Of a DNA stretch of 21,455 nucleotides, positions 9,991 through 17,731 are shown in pieces. The stretch lies in assembly GCA_005793785.1 (NCBI GenBank), contig SXPW01000116.1, positions 1 to 21,455 of the forward strand, read 5' to 3'. The position numbers and the translations under genes are program-made. This DNA is from Actinomycetota bacterium. Lineage in GTDB: Bacteria > Actinomycetota > Acidimicrobiia > Acidimicrobiales > Ilumatobacteraceae. Position 1 is the stretch's first letter; every line of letters begins with the position of its first letter. The notes below the pieces were generated by a model. That model worked only from the letters and a program-made list of their open reading frames with translations, did no database searches and was not told where the DNA came from.

Positions 9991-11001
9991 GTGGTCGACC
10001 ATTCGGGCGATTTCGTCGCACGGCGCGAACGCCTAGCCCTTCGGGCGATCATCGGCGCACGGCCCGGCGAAGCGGGGAATCCGTCGAACAACTCGGCGAC
10101 CATGACCGAGCTCGATTTCGGAAACTACGTGGGAATTCGAGTCGGAGCAACGGTGTGGGTGTCGGCGACGCCGGTGTCGTCCGGTGCCACGGGCGCGACT
10201 GCACTCGGAGCCACACTCGCCCTGCGGGCGCGGAAGCCCGACGAGGTGAGTTGCATCAACATCCTTGACGCGACCGCGCCGGGAATCACCGCTCGGCGAG
10301 CCTCGTATTTTTCGATTCCGTTGAACGTGTATCGACCGGACGGAATCGAACGAGTCGCGCCGCAATCGCACGCTCCACGGGAGTCCGCCCGCGCGGATCA
10401 CCTCGTCCTCGCCGACCTCTTCCGCCGAGCAGGTGCCGATGTGGTGATCGAGCACGGGGTCGTGACCGCGGAGGTGAATGGTCTGGAGGTGGCACGAGTG
10501 ATCGACGAGGACGGCAGTCCAACCGTGCGAATCGGCGTGGGGACGCACGATCGGGAGATGTTCAAGATGCTCAATGGTGCAGCGGCGACCGTCGACCAGC
10601 TCCGATCCGTCGTTGATGTGGTGCGCCAACATCGCCGCGCCGACGCCCCGAACCATCCGTTGAACCTGTTGGCACCCGAGCGCGCCCTACGGGCACGCGT
10701 GATCGATGATCCGAGACTCGTCGGTGTGCGATCGCTCGAACCCGCCGAGCCACCGACGCCGCGCGCCAACGTGAAGGACTCGGTGCCCTGTTGCGCGATT
10801 GGAGAGGATGCCGATGGCGTCGTCGTCGCGGTGTTCGTGGCAGGAGTGGACCTCGACGCCGTGCCGATCGCCGCCGATGCCCGGAGTCGGTTGGCACCCG
10901 ACGCGCGTCTCCTCATCGTTGCCGCTGCTCGCAACGTGGTACCGCTCCAGGTCGGCATCGCTTCGATGCTGACGAAGCCGGCAGAGTTCGTGTCGGCATA
11001 A
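9991..11001 (+). CDS. Uncharacterised protein between rho and prfA
   Basis: I do not recognise this family. From GTG 9991 it is 336 aa; GAGG at 9979-9982 sits 8 nt upstream. ATG 10102 (299 aa) is the alternative but has no ribosome-binding site. The 37 codons between these starts look coding: 28 end in G or C, whereas only 20 have G or C at position 2. The protein has no signal peptide, membrane segment or obvious nucleotide-binding motif. Features seen: a small-residue run VSSGATGATALGATLALRAR, a middle region GVVTAEVNGLEVARVID, NLLAPERALRARVID, and a C-terminal GVDLDAVPIAADAR. It ends 10 nt before prfA, so it is likely co-transcribed with it. It occupies the place of rpmE (L31) in related clusters but does not resemble L31. 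Confidence 0.85.
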   Translation: MVDHSGDFVARRERLALRAIIGARPGEAGNPSNNSATMTELDFGNYVGIRVGATVWVSATPVSSGATGATALGATLALRARKPDEVSCINILDATAPGITARRASYFSIPLNVYRPDGIERVAPQSHAPRESARADHLVLADLFRRAGADVVIEHGVVTAEVNGLEVARVIDEDGSPTVRIGVGTHDREMFKMLNGAAATVDQLRSVVDVVRQHRRADAPNHPLNLLAPERALRARVIDDPRLVGVRSLEPAEPPTPRANVKDSVPCCAIGEDADGVVVAVFVAGVDLDAVPIAADARSRLAPDARLLIVAAARNVVPLQVGIASMLTKPAEFVSA

Positions 11002-11011
11002 CCTGAATCTC

Positions 11012-12085
11012 GTGTTAGCGAAACTCGATGCGATACTTGCCGACTTCGGGCAACTGGAGTTGAGTCTCACGTCGCAGGAGGTACTCGGCGACCAATACAA
11101 GTTGCGGGATGCGTCGCGCCGGTACAAGCAGATGGGGCCGCTCGTCGAATGTATTCGTTCGTACAAGTCGGTATTGGGCAACGTCGAAGCCGCACGCGAA
11201 CTGATCGAGTCCGCGTCGCCCGAGGAACGCGCATCGCTCGATGCCGAAATGCGCGAAGGCATGCTGCAACTTGAGGCGCTCGAAGATCGATTGAAGGTGC
11301 TTCTGATACCACCCGACCCCGACGACGGAAAGAACGTCATGCTCGAGTTTCGAGGTGCCGAGGGCGGAGAAGAGGCGAATCTGTTCGCCGGCGAACTGGT
11401 GGAGATGTACCGCGCGTGGGCATCGCGTCACGGCTGGTCGTTCGACATCCTCTCGTACGACCGATCGCCGATGGGTGGGGTCAACCAAGCAACGGCGTTG
11501 GTGAAAGGCGAGACGGCGTGGCGGCGCTTCAGGTTCGAGGGCGGATCACACCGGGTGCAGCGTGTACCGGTAACGGAGAACGCCGGTCGCATTCACACGT
11601 CGTCGGCGACGGTTGCGGTCATGCCCGAAGCCGAGGAAGTGGACATCGCAATCGACGAACGCGATCTGGAGATCGACGTGTATCGCTCCGGTGGCTCGGG
11701 CGGGCAGAGCGTCAACACCACCGACTCCGCCGTGCGCATCACGCACAAACCGACGGGTCTCGTCGTCACCATGCAGGACGAACGAAGTCAATTGCAGAAT
11801 CGCGTGAAGGCCATGCAGGTGTTGCGCACGCGGCTATTGCAGCGTCGAGTGGAGGAGCAGGAGGCGAAGGTTTCTGCTGAACGACGGGCCCAAGTCGGCA
11901 AGGGTGGGCGCGGGGAGAAGATCCGCACCTACAACTACAAGGAGAACCGCATCACTGACCACCGCATCGGATTCACGCTGTACCAATTGCAGGATGTCTT
12001 GGCAGGGAACCTCGATCCGGTGGTGGATGCCCTGACGCTCGAGTACCAGGCCGAGCAACTCGCCAAGCAGGTCGGCGCCGAGTGA
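11012..12085 (+). CDS. prfA: Peptide chain release factor 1
   Basis: This 357-aa factor reads UAA and UAG in the ribosomal A site and triggers peptide release. The catalytic GGQ is at 230-232 (SGGSGGQSVNTTDSAV). The stop-codon recognition tripeptide is PVT at 186-188 in QRVPVTENAGRIHTSS, matching the PxT of RF1 rather than the SPF of RF2. The N-terminal helical domain (about 1-100) and C-terminal helices are full length. The start is GTG 11012, 10 nt after the upstream stop; I see no clear Shine-Dalgarno. The stop overlaps the GTG of prmC. Confidence 0.97.
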   Translation: MLAKLDAILADFGQLELSLTSQEVLGDQYKLRDASRRYKQMGPLVECIRSYKSVLGNVEAARELIESASPEERASLDAEMREGMLQLEALEDRLKVLLIPPDPDDGKNVMLEFRGAEGGEEANLFAGELVEMYRAWASRHGWSFDILSYDRSPMGGVNQATALVKGETAWRRFRFEGGSHRVQRVPVTENAGRIHTSSATVAVMPEAEEVDIAIDERDLEIDVYRSGGSGGQSVNTTDSAVRITHKPTGLVVTMQDERSQLQNRVKAMQVLRTRLLQRRVEEQEAKVSAERRAQVGKGGRGEKIRTYNYKENRITDHRIGFTLYQLQDVLAGNLDPVVDALTLEYQAEQLAKQVGAE

Positions 12086-12942
12086 CGCACGACGCCGGTA
12101 CCACCTGGCGGGAAATGTTGTCGGAGACGACGGCGATGCTCGGCAGTGAGCGCGAAGCGCGTTTCCTGTGCGAGCATGCGGCAGGTTTGGATGCAACCGA
12201 TTTCAACCTGGCGCAGAACGAGACCGTGACCCAACGTATGGGTCTGCACGTGCACGAGATGGCCCGCCGTCGATTGGCGGGTGAGCCACTCCAATATGTG
12301 ATGGGACGCTGGGCATTTCGGAGACTCGACTTGCTGGTGGATTCGCGGGTCCTCATCCCGCGTCCAGAAACCGAACTCGTCGCTGAGATCGCGCTTTCGT
12401 ATGCACAACGTGTGTCGCCGACGAGGGTGATAGTCGACCTCGGCACCGGGTCCGGTGCGATCGGGTTGTCACTCGCCGATGAGTTGCCCGAACGCGGCAC
12501 GTCCGTGTGGTTGACCGACGACTCTCAGGACGCCCTGCATGTTGCTCGGGCCAACGTGGCAGCCATCGGTCGACGTGGCGCCAATGCACGGATCGTTCAG
12601 GGCAGTTGGTATGCAGCACTCCCGGAATCACTTCGTGGCTCGGTGGATGTCATCGTCTCCAACCCGCCGTACATCGCCGACGGCGATCCCGACGTCGAGG
12701 ACATCGTCACGCGATACGAGCCACACCAAGCACTGTTTGCCGGTGTGGATGGTCTCTCGAGTCTGCGCATCATCGTCGACGGTGCCCGTGAGTGGTTGCG
12801 TCCGGGTGGGGTACTCGTGTGCGAGATCGGTCATCGACAAGGGAGCACGGTGTCGGAGTTGTGCGACCGCGCCGGTCTCACCCAGGTGGAAGTCCGACGC
12901 GACCTCACCGGACGCGATCGCGTCGTCGTGGCACGCGCCTAG
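12082..12942 (+). CDS. prmC: Peptide chain release factor N5-glutamine methyltransferase
   Basis: This 286-aa SAM-dependent enzyme methylates the glutamine of the GGQ motif of release factors, raising their activity; prfA is its immediate upstream partner. The N-terminal helical domain (about 1-90) is followed by PRPETELVAE (93-102), SAM motif I VIVDLGTGSGAIGLSLA (116-132) and the substrate-glutamine motif NPPY at 194-197. GTG 12082 overlaps the prfA stop as GTGA, implying coupling. Its TAG stop (12940-12942) overlaps the stop of the convergent thiolase-like gene. Confidence 0.96.
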   Translation: MTHDAGTTWREMLSETTAMLGSEREARFLCEHAAGLDATDFNLAQNETVTQRMGLHVHEMARRRLAGEPLQYVMGRWAFRRLDLLVDSRVLIPRPETELVAEIALSYAQRVSPTRVIVDLGTGSGAIGLSLADELPERGTSVWLTDDSQDALHVARANVAAIGRRGANARIVQGSWYAALPESLRGSVDVIVSNPPYIADGDPDVEDIVTRYEPHQALFAGVDGLSSLRIIVDGAREWLRPGGVLVCEIGHRQGSTVSELCDRAGLTQVEVRRDLTGRDRVVVARA

Positions 12943-14441
12943 TCGGCGAGTTCACCGCTGCGGCGGAGGGTGACTGCGTCGCCCACGTGCTCGCCGGTGG
13001 CGAACTCCCTGGCGACCGAACGATCATCGCTCACGATCCAGGCTCGGCGTTCGTCCTTGCGCAGCGCCGCGGCGATGAGGCGTTCAGGCTCACCATCACG
13101 GTCGTGCATCACGGTGAATGCCTCGACGATTGCAGGTCCTGCGGCGTCGTCGCCGACTGCAAGTTCGCGTCGCGGGAGGGCGTCGATCTCGGCTTGCGGT
13201 GAGCCGTGTCGGAAACCCGAATTCGGCGGGGTCATCGCATAAACGCCGAAGGCGTGCTTGGTGGCGTAGCCGCCGTTGGCCCAGATGAACGCCTTTTCAC
13301 TCGACGACTCCCGCAGTCGAACCATCGCGGTGGCAATCGAGTGCATCACGTAGTTGTTCCAGGGTCCACCCGCAAAGGACAGCCCACCAGTGAGGGTGAG
13401 CGTTCGTTCGATGTCGAATCCGAGCGATGCGGCACCGAGTTGCACGGCGGACGGAAAGCAGGAATACAGGTCGACGAGCGACAGGTCGTCGATATCGCAA
13501 TCGGCCAGCTCCATTGCCAAGGCCCCGCCTCGTGCTACCGCCGGAGTCTCCGCAAACGACCAGCGATTGGAGATGAATTGATGCTCGTGACAGTCGGTGC
13601 CCGCCAGTGGGAAGACCCAACGGTCACGGGGCACGCCGAGTGACGTTGCGCGCTCGACGGAACACATGATGAGCGAGGCGGTCATGTTGACCTGGTTGTT
13701 GGAGTTCATGACCTTGCGGTACGGCGTGCCGATCATCCGATTGTCGGAGGACACCTCCCGAATGCGATCGGCCGACATCGGTTCGCGACTCCACGCAAAG
13801 GCGTTGTCGACCGCGACGGCGTTGAATCGTGACCACAATCCGGCGATGTGGCGGTCGTGTTGCTCGATGTTGCGTCCGCTGGTGGCGCGAATCGCCGATT
13901 CGAACATCGGATACACCTGCACGGGAAGCACGATTCCCAGTCGAATCTCCTCCTCGTTCAACAGCGCAAGGTCGTCCACGACGTGGGTGGGGGCGGGAAT
14001 CGGAGTTCCGTCGGTCGTGCGTGCGGCGTCCGGTGCCGGCCAGGGCAGCGTGTTTGCATCCTTGAACAGGGATCGAGTACGCGTGCACTCGCCACCAGCC
14101 AGGATCACGAAGTCCTGCTCGCCGCTCAGGATTTGTCGGGCACTGAGATTGACCAGGGTTTGGGGCATGTTGCCGCCGTGCGGGGTGGTGGCATATTCGC
14201 GTGCCGTGATGCCGAGCGCCGACGCGAGCGCGTGGGCCACGTTCGGGTACTTCCACGACAGCAGTCGAACGACGCGGATCGAATCCACGTCATCGGGCAA
14301 CTCGATGCACGCGTCAGCCGCCGCCGCGTGAAGCGCATCGGCCATCAATGCCACGGGATGTTTGACGTCGGCGACTGCGGTGCTTCGGTCGATTGCTTGA
14401 CCCTGACCGATGAGCACCGGGGTGCGCGGGTCGACTGCCAT
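12939..14441 (-). CDS. Thiolase-like protein (TLP1-type, annotated elsewhere as acetyl-CoA acetyltransferase), probably without the standard cysteines
   Basis: This 500-aa protein has the thiolase fold: an AGGE segment near 115-118, LVDLYSCFPSAVQLGA (322-337) in place of the HEAF/HDCF motif, and GGLSFAGGPWNNY (352-364) in place of the GGxxxxGHP motif. The expected nucleophile position reads HGGNMPQ (88-94), with no cysteine. The C-terminal CxG region reads ANGGYATKHA (388-397), also without cysteine. Residues about 418-495 look like the extra C-terminal domain of thiolase-like protein type 1. ATG 14441 is preferred; a TTG three codons upstream is possible, and neither has a good ribosome-binding site. 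Classical thiolysis is doubtful; a CoA-linked role in lipid or steroid metabolism is only a guess. It is convergent with prmC and divergent from rpiB. Confidence 0.85.
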   Translation of the reverse strand: MAVDPRTPVLIGQGQAIDRSTAVADVKHPVALMADALHAAAADACIELPDDVDSIRVVRLLSWKYPNVAHALASALGITAREYATTPHGGNMPQTLVNLSARQILSGEQDFVILAGGECTRTRSLFKDANTLPWPAPDAARTTDGTPIPAPTHVVDDLALLNEEEIRLGIVLPVQVYPMFESAIRATSGRNIEQHDRHIAGLWSRFNAVAVDNAFAWSREPMSADRIREVSSDNRMIGTPYRKVMNSNNQVNMTASLIMCSVERATSLGVPRDRWVFPLAGTDCHEHQFISNRWSFAETPAVARGGALAMELADCDIDDLSLVDLYSCFPSAVQLGAASLGFDIERTLTLTGGLSFAGGPWNNYVMHSIATAMVRLRESSSEKAFIWANGGYATKHAFGVYAMTPPNSGFRHGSPQAEIDALPRRELAVGDDAAGPAIVEAFTVMHDRDGEPERLIAAALRKDERRAWIVSDDRSVAREFATGEHVGDAVTLRRSGELAD

Positions 14442-14483
14442 GCATGTCAAGGGTACGGAGTGTCGCTTCCTCCGTCCGAGTTC

Positions 14484-14497
14484 GTCGTGTGCACGAC
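14484..14497. promoter_or_regulatory. Inverted repeat in the divergent thiolase-like/rpiB region, possible operator
   Basis: GTCGTG and CACGAC form perfect 6-bp half-sites separated by TG in the 71-nt gap between two divergent starts. A second pair, ACGGAG (14455-14460) and CTCCGT (14470-14475), lies beside it with a 9-nt loop. Both could be protein-binding sites or mere chance in a GC-rich gap. Confidence 0.3.
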
Positions 14498-14512
14498 CTA
14501 GGCTCTCACGCG

Positions 14513-15001
14513 ATGGCTCCGGGTGGCTCGCCGACGGCGAAACGAATCGCGATCGGATCAGATCACGCCGGATTCGACCTCAAGACGCACCTCGTCTCGG
14601 TGCTCGAGTCGCTCGGTTACCGGGTGGAGGATTACGGCACGAATTCCACCGAGTCGACCGATTACCCGCACATCTGCGCCAGCGTCGCACGCGCCGTGCG
14701 CGATGCGAAAGCCGACGTCGGCATCGTGCTCGGGGGAAGCGGCCAGGGCGAGCAGATTGCCGCCAACAAGGTGCTCGGTGTTCGAGCGGCATTGTGCAAC
14801 GACCTCTGGTTGGCGGAGATGGCGCGCTCGCACAACGACGCCAACGTGCTGTCGATGGGCGGCCGAGTGGTGTCGAACGACCTCGCCGAACAAATCGTGA
14901 AGAAGTTCCTGGAAACCCCGTTTGAGGGCGGTCGCCACGCTCGGCGTGTGGGACAATTGGGGGAGATCGAAGCCGAGGAATCGGCTCGCCACGAAAGATA
15001 G
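14513..15001 (+). CDS. rpiB: Ribose-5-phosphate isomerase B (Glu-type)
   Basis: This 162-aa enzyme interconverts ribose-5-phosphate and ribulose-5-phosphate. SDHAGFDLK is at 16-24, and the catalytic loop reads GGSGQGEQIAANK (74-86). Glu80 stands where M. tuberculosis RpiB has its catalytic Glu75, whereas the E. coli type uses a cysteine in this loop region. SHNDANVLSMGGRVV follows at 106-120. ATG 14513 is chosen because the protein then starts about ten residues before the first strand; longer starts overlap the divergent gene. glyA begins 5 nt after the stop, so the two are probably co-transcribed. Confidence 0.95.
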   Translation: MAPGGSPTAKRIAIGSDHAGFDLKTHLVSVLESLGYRVEDYGTNSTESTDYPHICASVARAVRDAKADVGIVLGGSGQGEQIAANKVLGVRAALCNDLWLAEMARSHNDANVLSMGGRVVSNDLAEQIVKKFLETPFEGGRHARRVGQLGEIEAEESARHER

Positions 15002-15006
15002 GTCCG

Positions 15007-16254
15007 ATGCCATTTCCCAGCGAAGTCACCCCCGACACGCAAGTTGAGGCACTCATCGGCAAGGAGCGGTCGCGTCAAGTGACCGGACTGCAATTGATTG
15101 CGAGCGAGAACTTCACCTCCCCGGCAGTGATGCAAGCGACGGGATCCGTACTCACCAACAAGTACAGCGAGGGCTACCCGGGCAAGCGCTATTACGGCGG
15201 AAATTCCGTGATCGACGAGATCGAGGCGCTCGCCATCGAACGTGTGAAGAAATTGTTCGGCTCCGAACACGCCAACGTCCAGCCGCACTCCGGAGCCGGC
15301 GCGAACATGGCGGTGTACCAGGCGATGCTGAAGCCCGGCGATGTGGTGTTGGGTCTGAGCCTCGATCACGGCGGACACCTCACGCACGGATCTCCCGTGA
15401 ACGCGAGCGGAATTTTCTACAAGTTCCACTCCTACAAGGTCGGCGCAAACGACGAACGGATCGACTTCGAGGAAGTTCGCAGTTTGGCATTGCAGCACCG
15501 ACCGCGAATGATCGTGGCCGGCACCACCAGTTATCCGCGTCGAATCGAGCCGGAGCCGTTCAAGAAGATCGCCGACGAGGTCGGCGCATACATGATGTTC
15601 GATATTGCGCATCTGGCCGGACTCGTCGCGGGTGGTGCCCACCCGAACCCCGTTCCATATGCCGACGTCGTCACGTTCACCACGCACAAGACGTTGCGCG
15701 GTCCACGTGGCGGGTGCATTCTCTCCACTCAGCAACACGCCCAAGCCATCGACAAGGCCGTGTTTCCCGGTCAGCAGGGTGGTCCGCTCGAACACGCCGT
15801 CGCCGCGAAAGCCGTGGCGTTCCACGAAGCGTTGCAGCCGAGCTTCCGTGATTACGCGCACCAAATCGTGAAGAACGCGGCCGCGCTTGCCGAGGCGCTC
15901 GCAGTGCGCGGGTTTCGCCTGGTTTCGGGCGGTACCGATACCCACATGATGGTGGTCGACCTGCGTCCGTTCGACGCCGAGCTCACCGGCAAGGAAGCCC
16001 AGGCGGTGCTCGACCAGGCGGGCATCACACTCAACAAGAACACGGTGCCGAACGATCCGCGCAGTCCGTTCGTGACGTCGGGTGTGCGAATCGGAACCCC
16101 GTCGGTTACCACGCAGGGCATGAAGGAAGCGGAGATGTCCACCATCGCGGACTTCATCGTCACGACGCTGAAGGGCCGCAACGACCCGGCGACCGTCGCC
16201 GAAGTACGTGCGAAGGTTGCCGCATTGTGCGCCGCCTTCCCCGCCTATCGTTAG
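15007..16254 (+). CDS. glyA: Serine hydroxymethyltransferase
   Basis: This 415-aa PLP enzyme converts serine and tetrahydrofolate to glycine and methylene-tetrahydrofolate, the main source of one-carbon units. The PLP lysine is 228 in VVTFTTHKTLRGPRGG. Other family marks are LIASENFTSPAV (30-41), NKYSEGYPGKRYYGG (51-65), VQPHSGAGANMAVY (91-104) and FDIAHLAGLVAGG (198-210). Length is normal. ATG 15007 follows the rpiB stop by 5 nt, with AGATAGG overlapping that stop as a weak ribosome-binding site. Confidence 0.97.
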   Translation: MPFPSEVTPDTQVEALIGKERSRQVTGLQLIASENFTSPAVMQATGSVLTNKYSEGYPGKRYYGGNSVIDEIEALAIERVKKLFGSEHANVQPHSGAGANMAVYQAMLKPGDVVLGLSLDHGGHLTHGSPVNASGIFYKFHSYKVGANDERIDFEEVRSLALQHRPRMIVAGTTSYPRRIEPEPFKKIADEVGAYMMFDIAHLAGLVAGGAHPNPVPYADVVTFTTHKTLRGPRGGCILSTQQHAQAIDKAVFPGQQGGPLEHAVAAKAVAFHEALQPSFRDYAHQIVKNAAALAEALAVRGFRLVSGGTDTHMMVVDLRPFDAELTGKEAQAVLDQAGITLNKNTVPNDPRSPFVTSGVRIGTPSVTTQGMKEAEMSTIADFIVTTLKGRNDPATVAEVRAKVAALCAAFPAYR

Positions 16255-16296
16255 GACTGTGAGCGCTCGTCGCACTGGCCGCGTGCCGGGTAACGC

Positions 16297-17451
16297 GTGA
16301 TCAGCGTCGCTTCGTATCTCATCGTCGGACTCGTCGCTGCAGTCGCCACCGCGGTCGCGATGCCGTTCGTGGTGCGACTGGCACACCGACAACAGTGGCT
16401 GGCCACTCCCGACGAGCGACGCATGCACCCCGTGCCGACGCCCGATGTCGGCGGAATCGCGATGTTCGTGGGAATCCTTGCCGGAGTCATCGGTGCGAGC
16501 GCCATCGCCGACTTCGATCCGCTCTTCGATGAGAGCACGGAGATCATCGGCGTCGTCGTTGCATGTGCAATCACGTTCGCGCTCGGATTGCTCGACGACA
16601 TCCGCGACATCTCTCCGCCGGCCAAGGTGAGTGGTTTGGTCGTCGCGGCGATTGCGCTCGTGTGGTTCGGCGTGACGATGTTCCAATTCCGGGTTCCATT
16701 CCTCGATGTCTTCGTACTGTCGGACGACTGGGTGCCGCTCTTCACCGTGTTGTGGTTGCTGGGCATGACGCAGGCGGTGAACCTCATCGACGGTCTCGAC
16801 GGACTGGCCGCCGGCATCGTCGCGATCGGTGCCGGTGCGTTCTTCATTTATTCGATCGAGCTCACCAAGGGCAACCTGTTGCCGCAGCCCAACATCGGTC
16901 CGCTCATCGCCATCATCGCCGTCGGTGTATGCGTCGGTTTCCTGCCGTTCAACTTCAATCCTGCGAGCATCTTCATGGGCGATAGCGGGGCGTTGCTCCT
17001 CGGGCTGTTGATGGCAGTGGCAACGAGCGTGGTGGGCGGTCGAGCCGACCCGGATACGCAGTCGGCCAACGGTCAGACCTACTTCTTTCTGGCCCCCATG
17101 TTCATTTCCCTCCTCGTACTCGCCGTGCCGATCGTCGACGTCCTCTTTGCGGTCATCCGTCGAACGGCGAGTGGTCGAAGTTTCGCCGAAGCAGACATGG
17201 GTCATTTGCACCATCGGCTCATCCAATTGGGACACGGTCCGCGACGAGCCGTGGTGATCCTCTGGGGTTGGGCGGCATTGTTCTCCACGGTGGTGTTGTT
17301 CTCGGCGCTCTACAGCACGGGCTCGGCACTGGTGCTGTTGGTGCTTGCCGGAACGGCACTCAGTTTGTTCACGGTGTTGCATCCGAAACTTCGCCGCGAT
17401 GACGCACAAATTCACGAGGAGGATTTGGTCGGAGACGGCCCACACGCCTAG
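16297..17451 (+). CDS. wecA: Polyprenyl-phosphate N-acetylhexosamine-1-phosphate transferase (WecA/TagO/Rfe family)
   Basis: This 384-aa polytopic membrane enzyme transfers a sugar-1-phosphate, probably GlcNAc-1-P, from its UDP form to polyprenyl phosphate, starting synthesis of a wall-linked glycan. The catalytic motifs are LLDDIRDISPPAK (98-110), NLIDGLDGLAAGI (162-174), NPASIFMGDSGALLLG (221-236) and HLHHRLIQLGHG (303-314). The HxHHRL motif favours WecA/TagO over MraY. About ten hydrophobic segments are present. An in-frame TAA at 16291 makes GTG 16297 the first possible start. The homologue (rfe) sits at the same place, upstream of atp, in mycobacteria. Confidence 0.93.
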   Translation: MISVASYLIVGLVAAVATAVAMPFVVRLAHRQQWLATPDERRMHPVPTPDVGGIAMFVGILAGVIGASAIADFDPLFDESTEIIGVVVACAITFALGLLDDIRDISPPAKVSGLVVAAIALVWFGVTMFQFRVPFLDVFVLSDDWVPLFTVLWLLGMTQAVNLIDGLDGLAAGIVAIGAGAFFIYSIELTKGNLLPQPNIGPLIAIIAVGVCVGFLPFNFNPASIFMGDSGALLLGLLMAVATSVVGGRADPDTQSANGQTYFFLAPMFISLLVLAVPIVDVLFAVIRRTASGRSFAEADMGHLHHRLIQLGHGPRRAVVILWGWAALFSTVVLFSALYSTGSALVLLVLAGTALSLFTVLHPKLRRDDAQIHEEDLVGDGPHA

Positions 17452-17452
17452 T

Positions 17453-17470
17453 TTGTTAAGCGGTTCACAA
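17453..17470. promoter_or_regulatory. Imperfect 18-bp palindrome upstream of the ATP synthase operon
   Basis: TTGTTAAGC and the reverse complement of GGTTCACAA agree at 7 of 9 positions. The site lies right after the wecA stop and 28 nt before the first atp gene. It could be an operator, or a coincidence; I see no convincing -10 element beside it. Confidence 0.3.
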
Positions 17471-17497
17471 GCCTCGAAACTGACAAAGGTGTCCTCG

Positions 17498-17731
17498 TTG
17501 GCAACTCACACTCCAGACTCCATCACCAAGGGCGCCGAGATTGCGGGCACCGTTCTGGTCTTCTTCCTGCTTGGGTGGTTCATCGATCGTCGACTTGATT
17601 CGACGCCGTGGTTCATGATTTCGCTCGTCGTCCTGGCCGTCGTCGCCCAATTCGCAAAGTTGTATTACGTGTACAACGCACAGATGACCAACCTCGAAGC
17701 CGCTCGTCGTGAGGCGGTGCACGCGAAATGA
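17498..17731 (+). CDS. AtpZ/AtpI-type small membrane protein of the ATP synthase operon
   Basis: This 77-aa protein has two predicted membrane helices, roughly residues 16-32 (IAGTVLVFFLLGWFIDR) and 38-58 (MISLVVLAVVAQFAKLYYVY), joined by a short loop with the family-like GWFIDRRLDSTPWFM. This is the AtpZ/AtpI family (ATPase gene 1) seen at the head of many atp operons, implicated in ion handling or Fo assembly. TTG 17498 is preferred because AAAGG (17485-17489) is 8 nt upstream; GTG 17489 would add three residues. The stop overlaps the next start as ATGA. Confidence 0.82.
   Translation: MATHTPDSITKGAEIAGTVLVFFLLGWFIDRRLDSTPWFMISLVVLAVVAQFAKLYYVYNAQMTNLEAARREAVHAK

Noticed and set aside
14662..17445. 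927-codon reverse-strand open frame
   Set aside because: It lies antisense to rpiB, glyA and wecA. Its Arg/His/Asp-rich translation has no recognisable domains, and long antisense frames are common opposite GC-rich genes.
17345..17497. Longer N-terminus for the AtpZ-like protein
   Set aside because: It overlaps the end of wecA out of frame and adds residues with no hydrophobic or family-like character.
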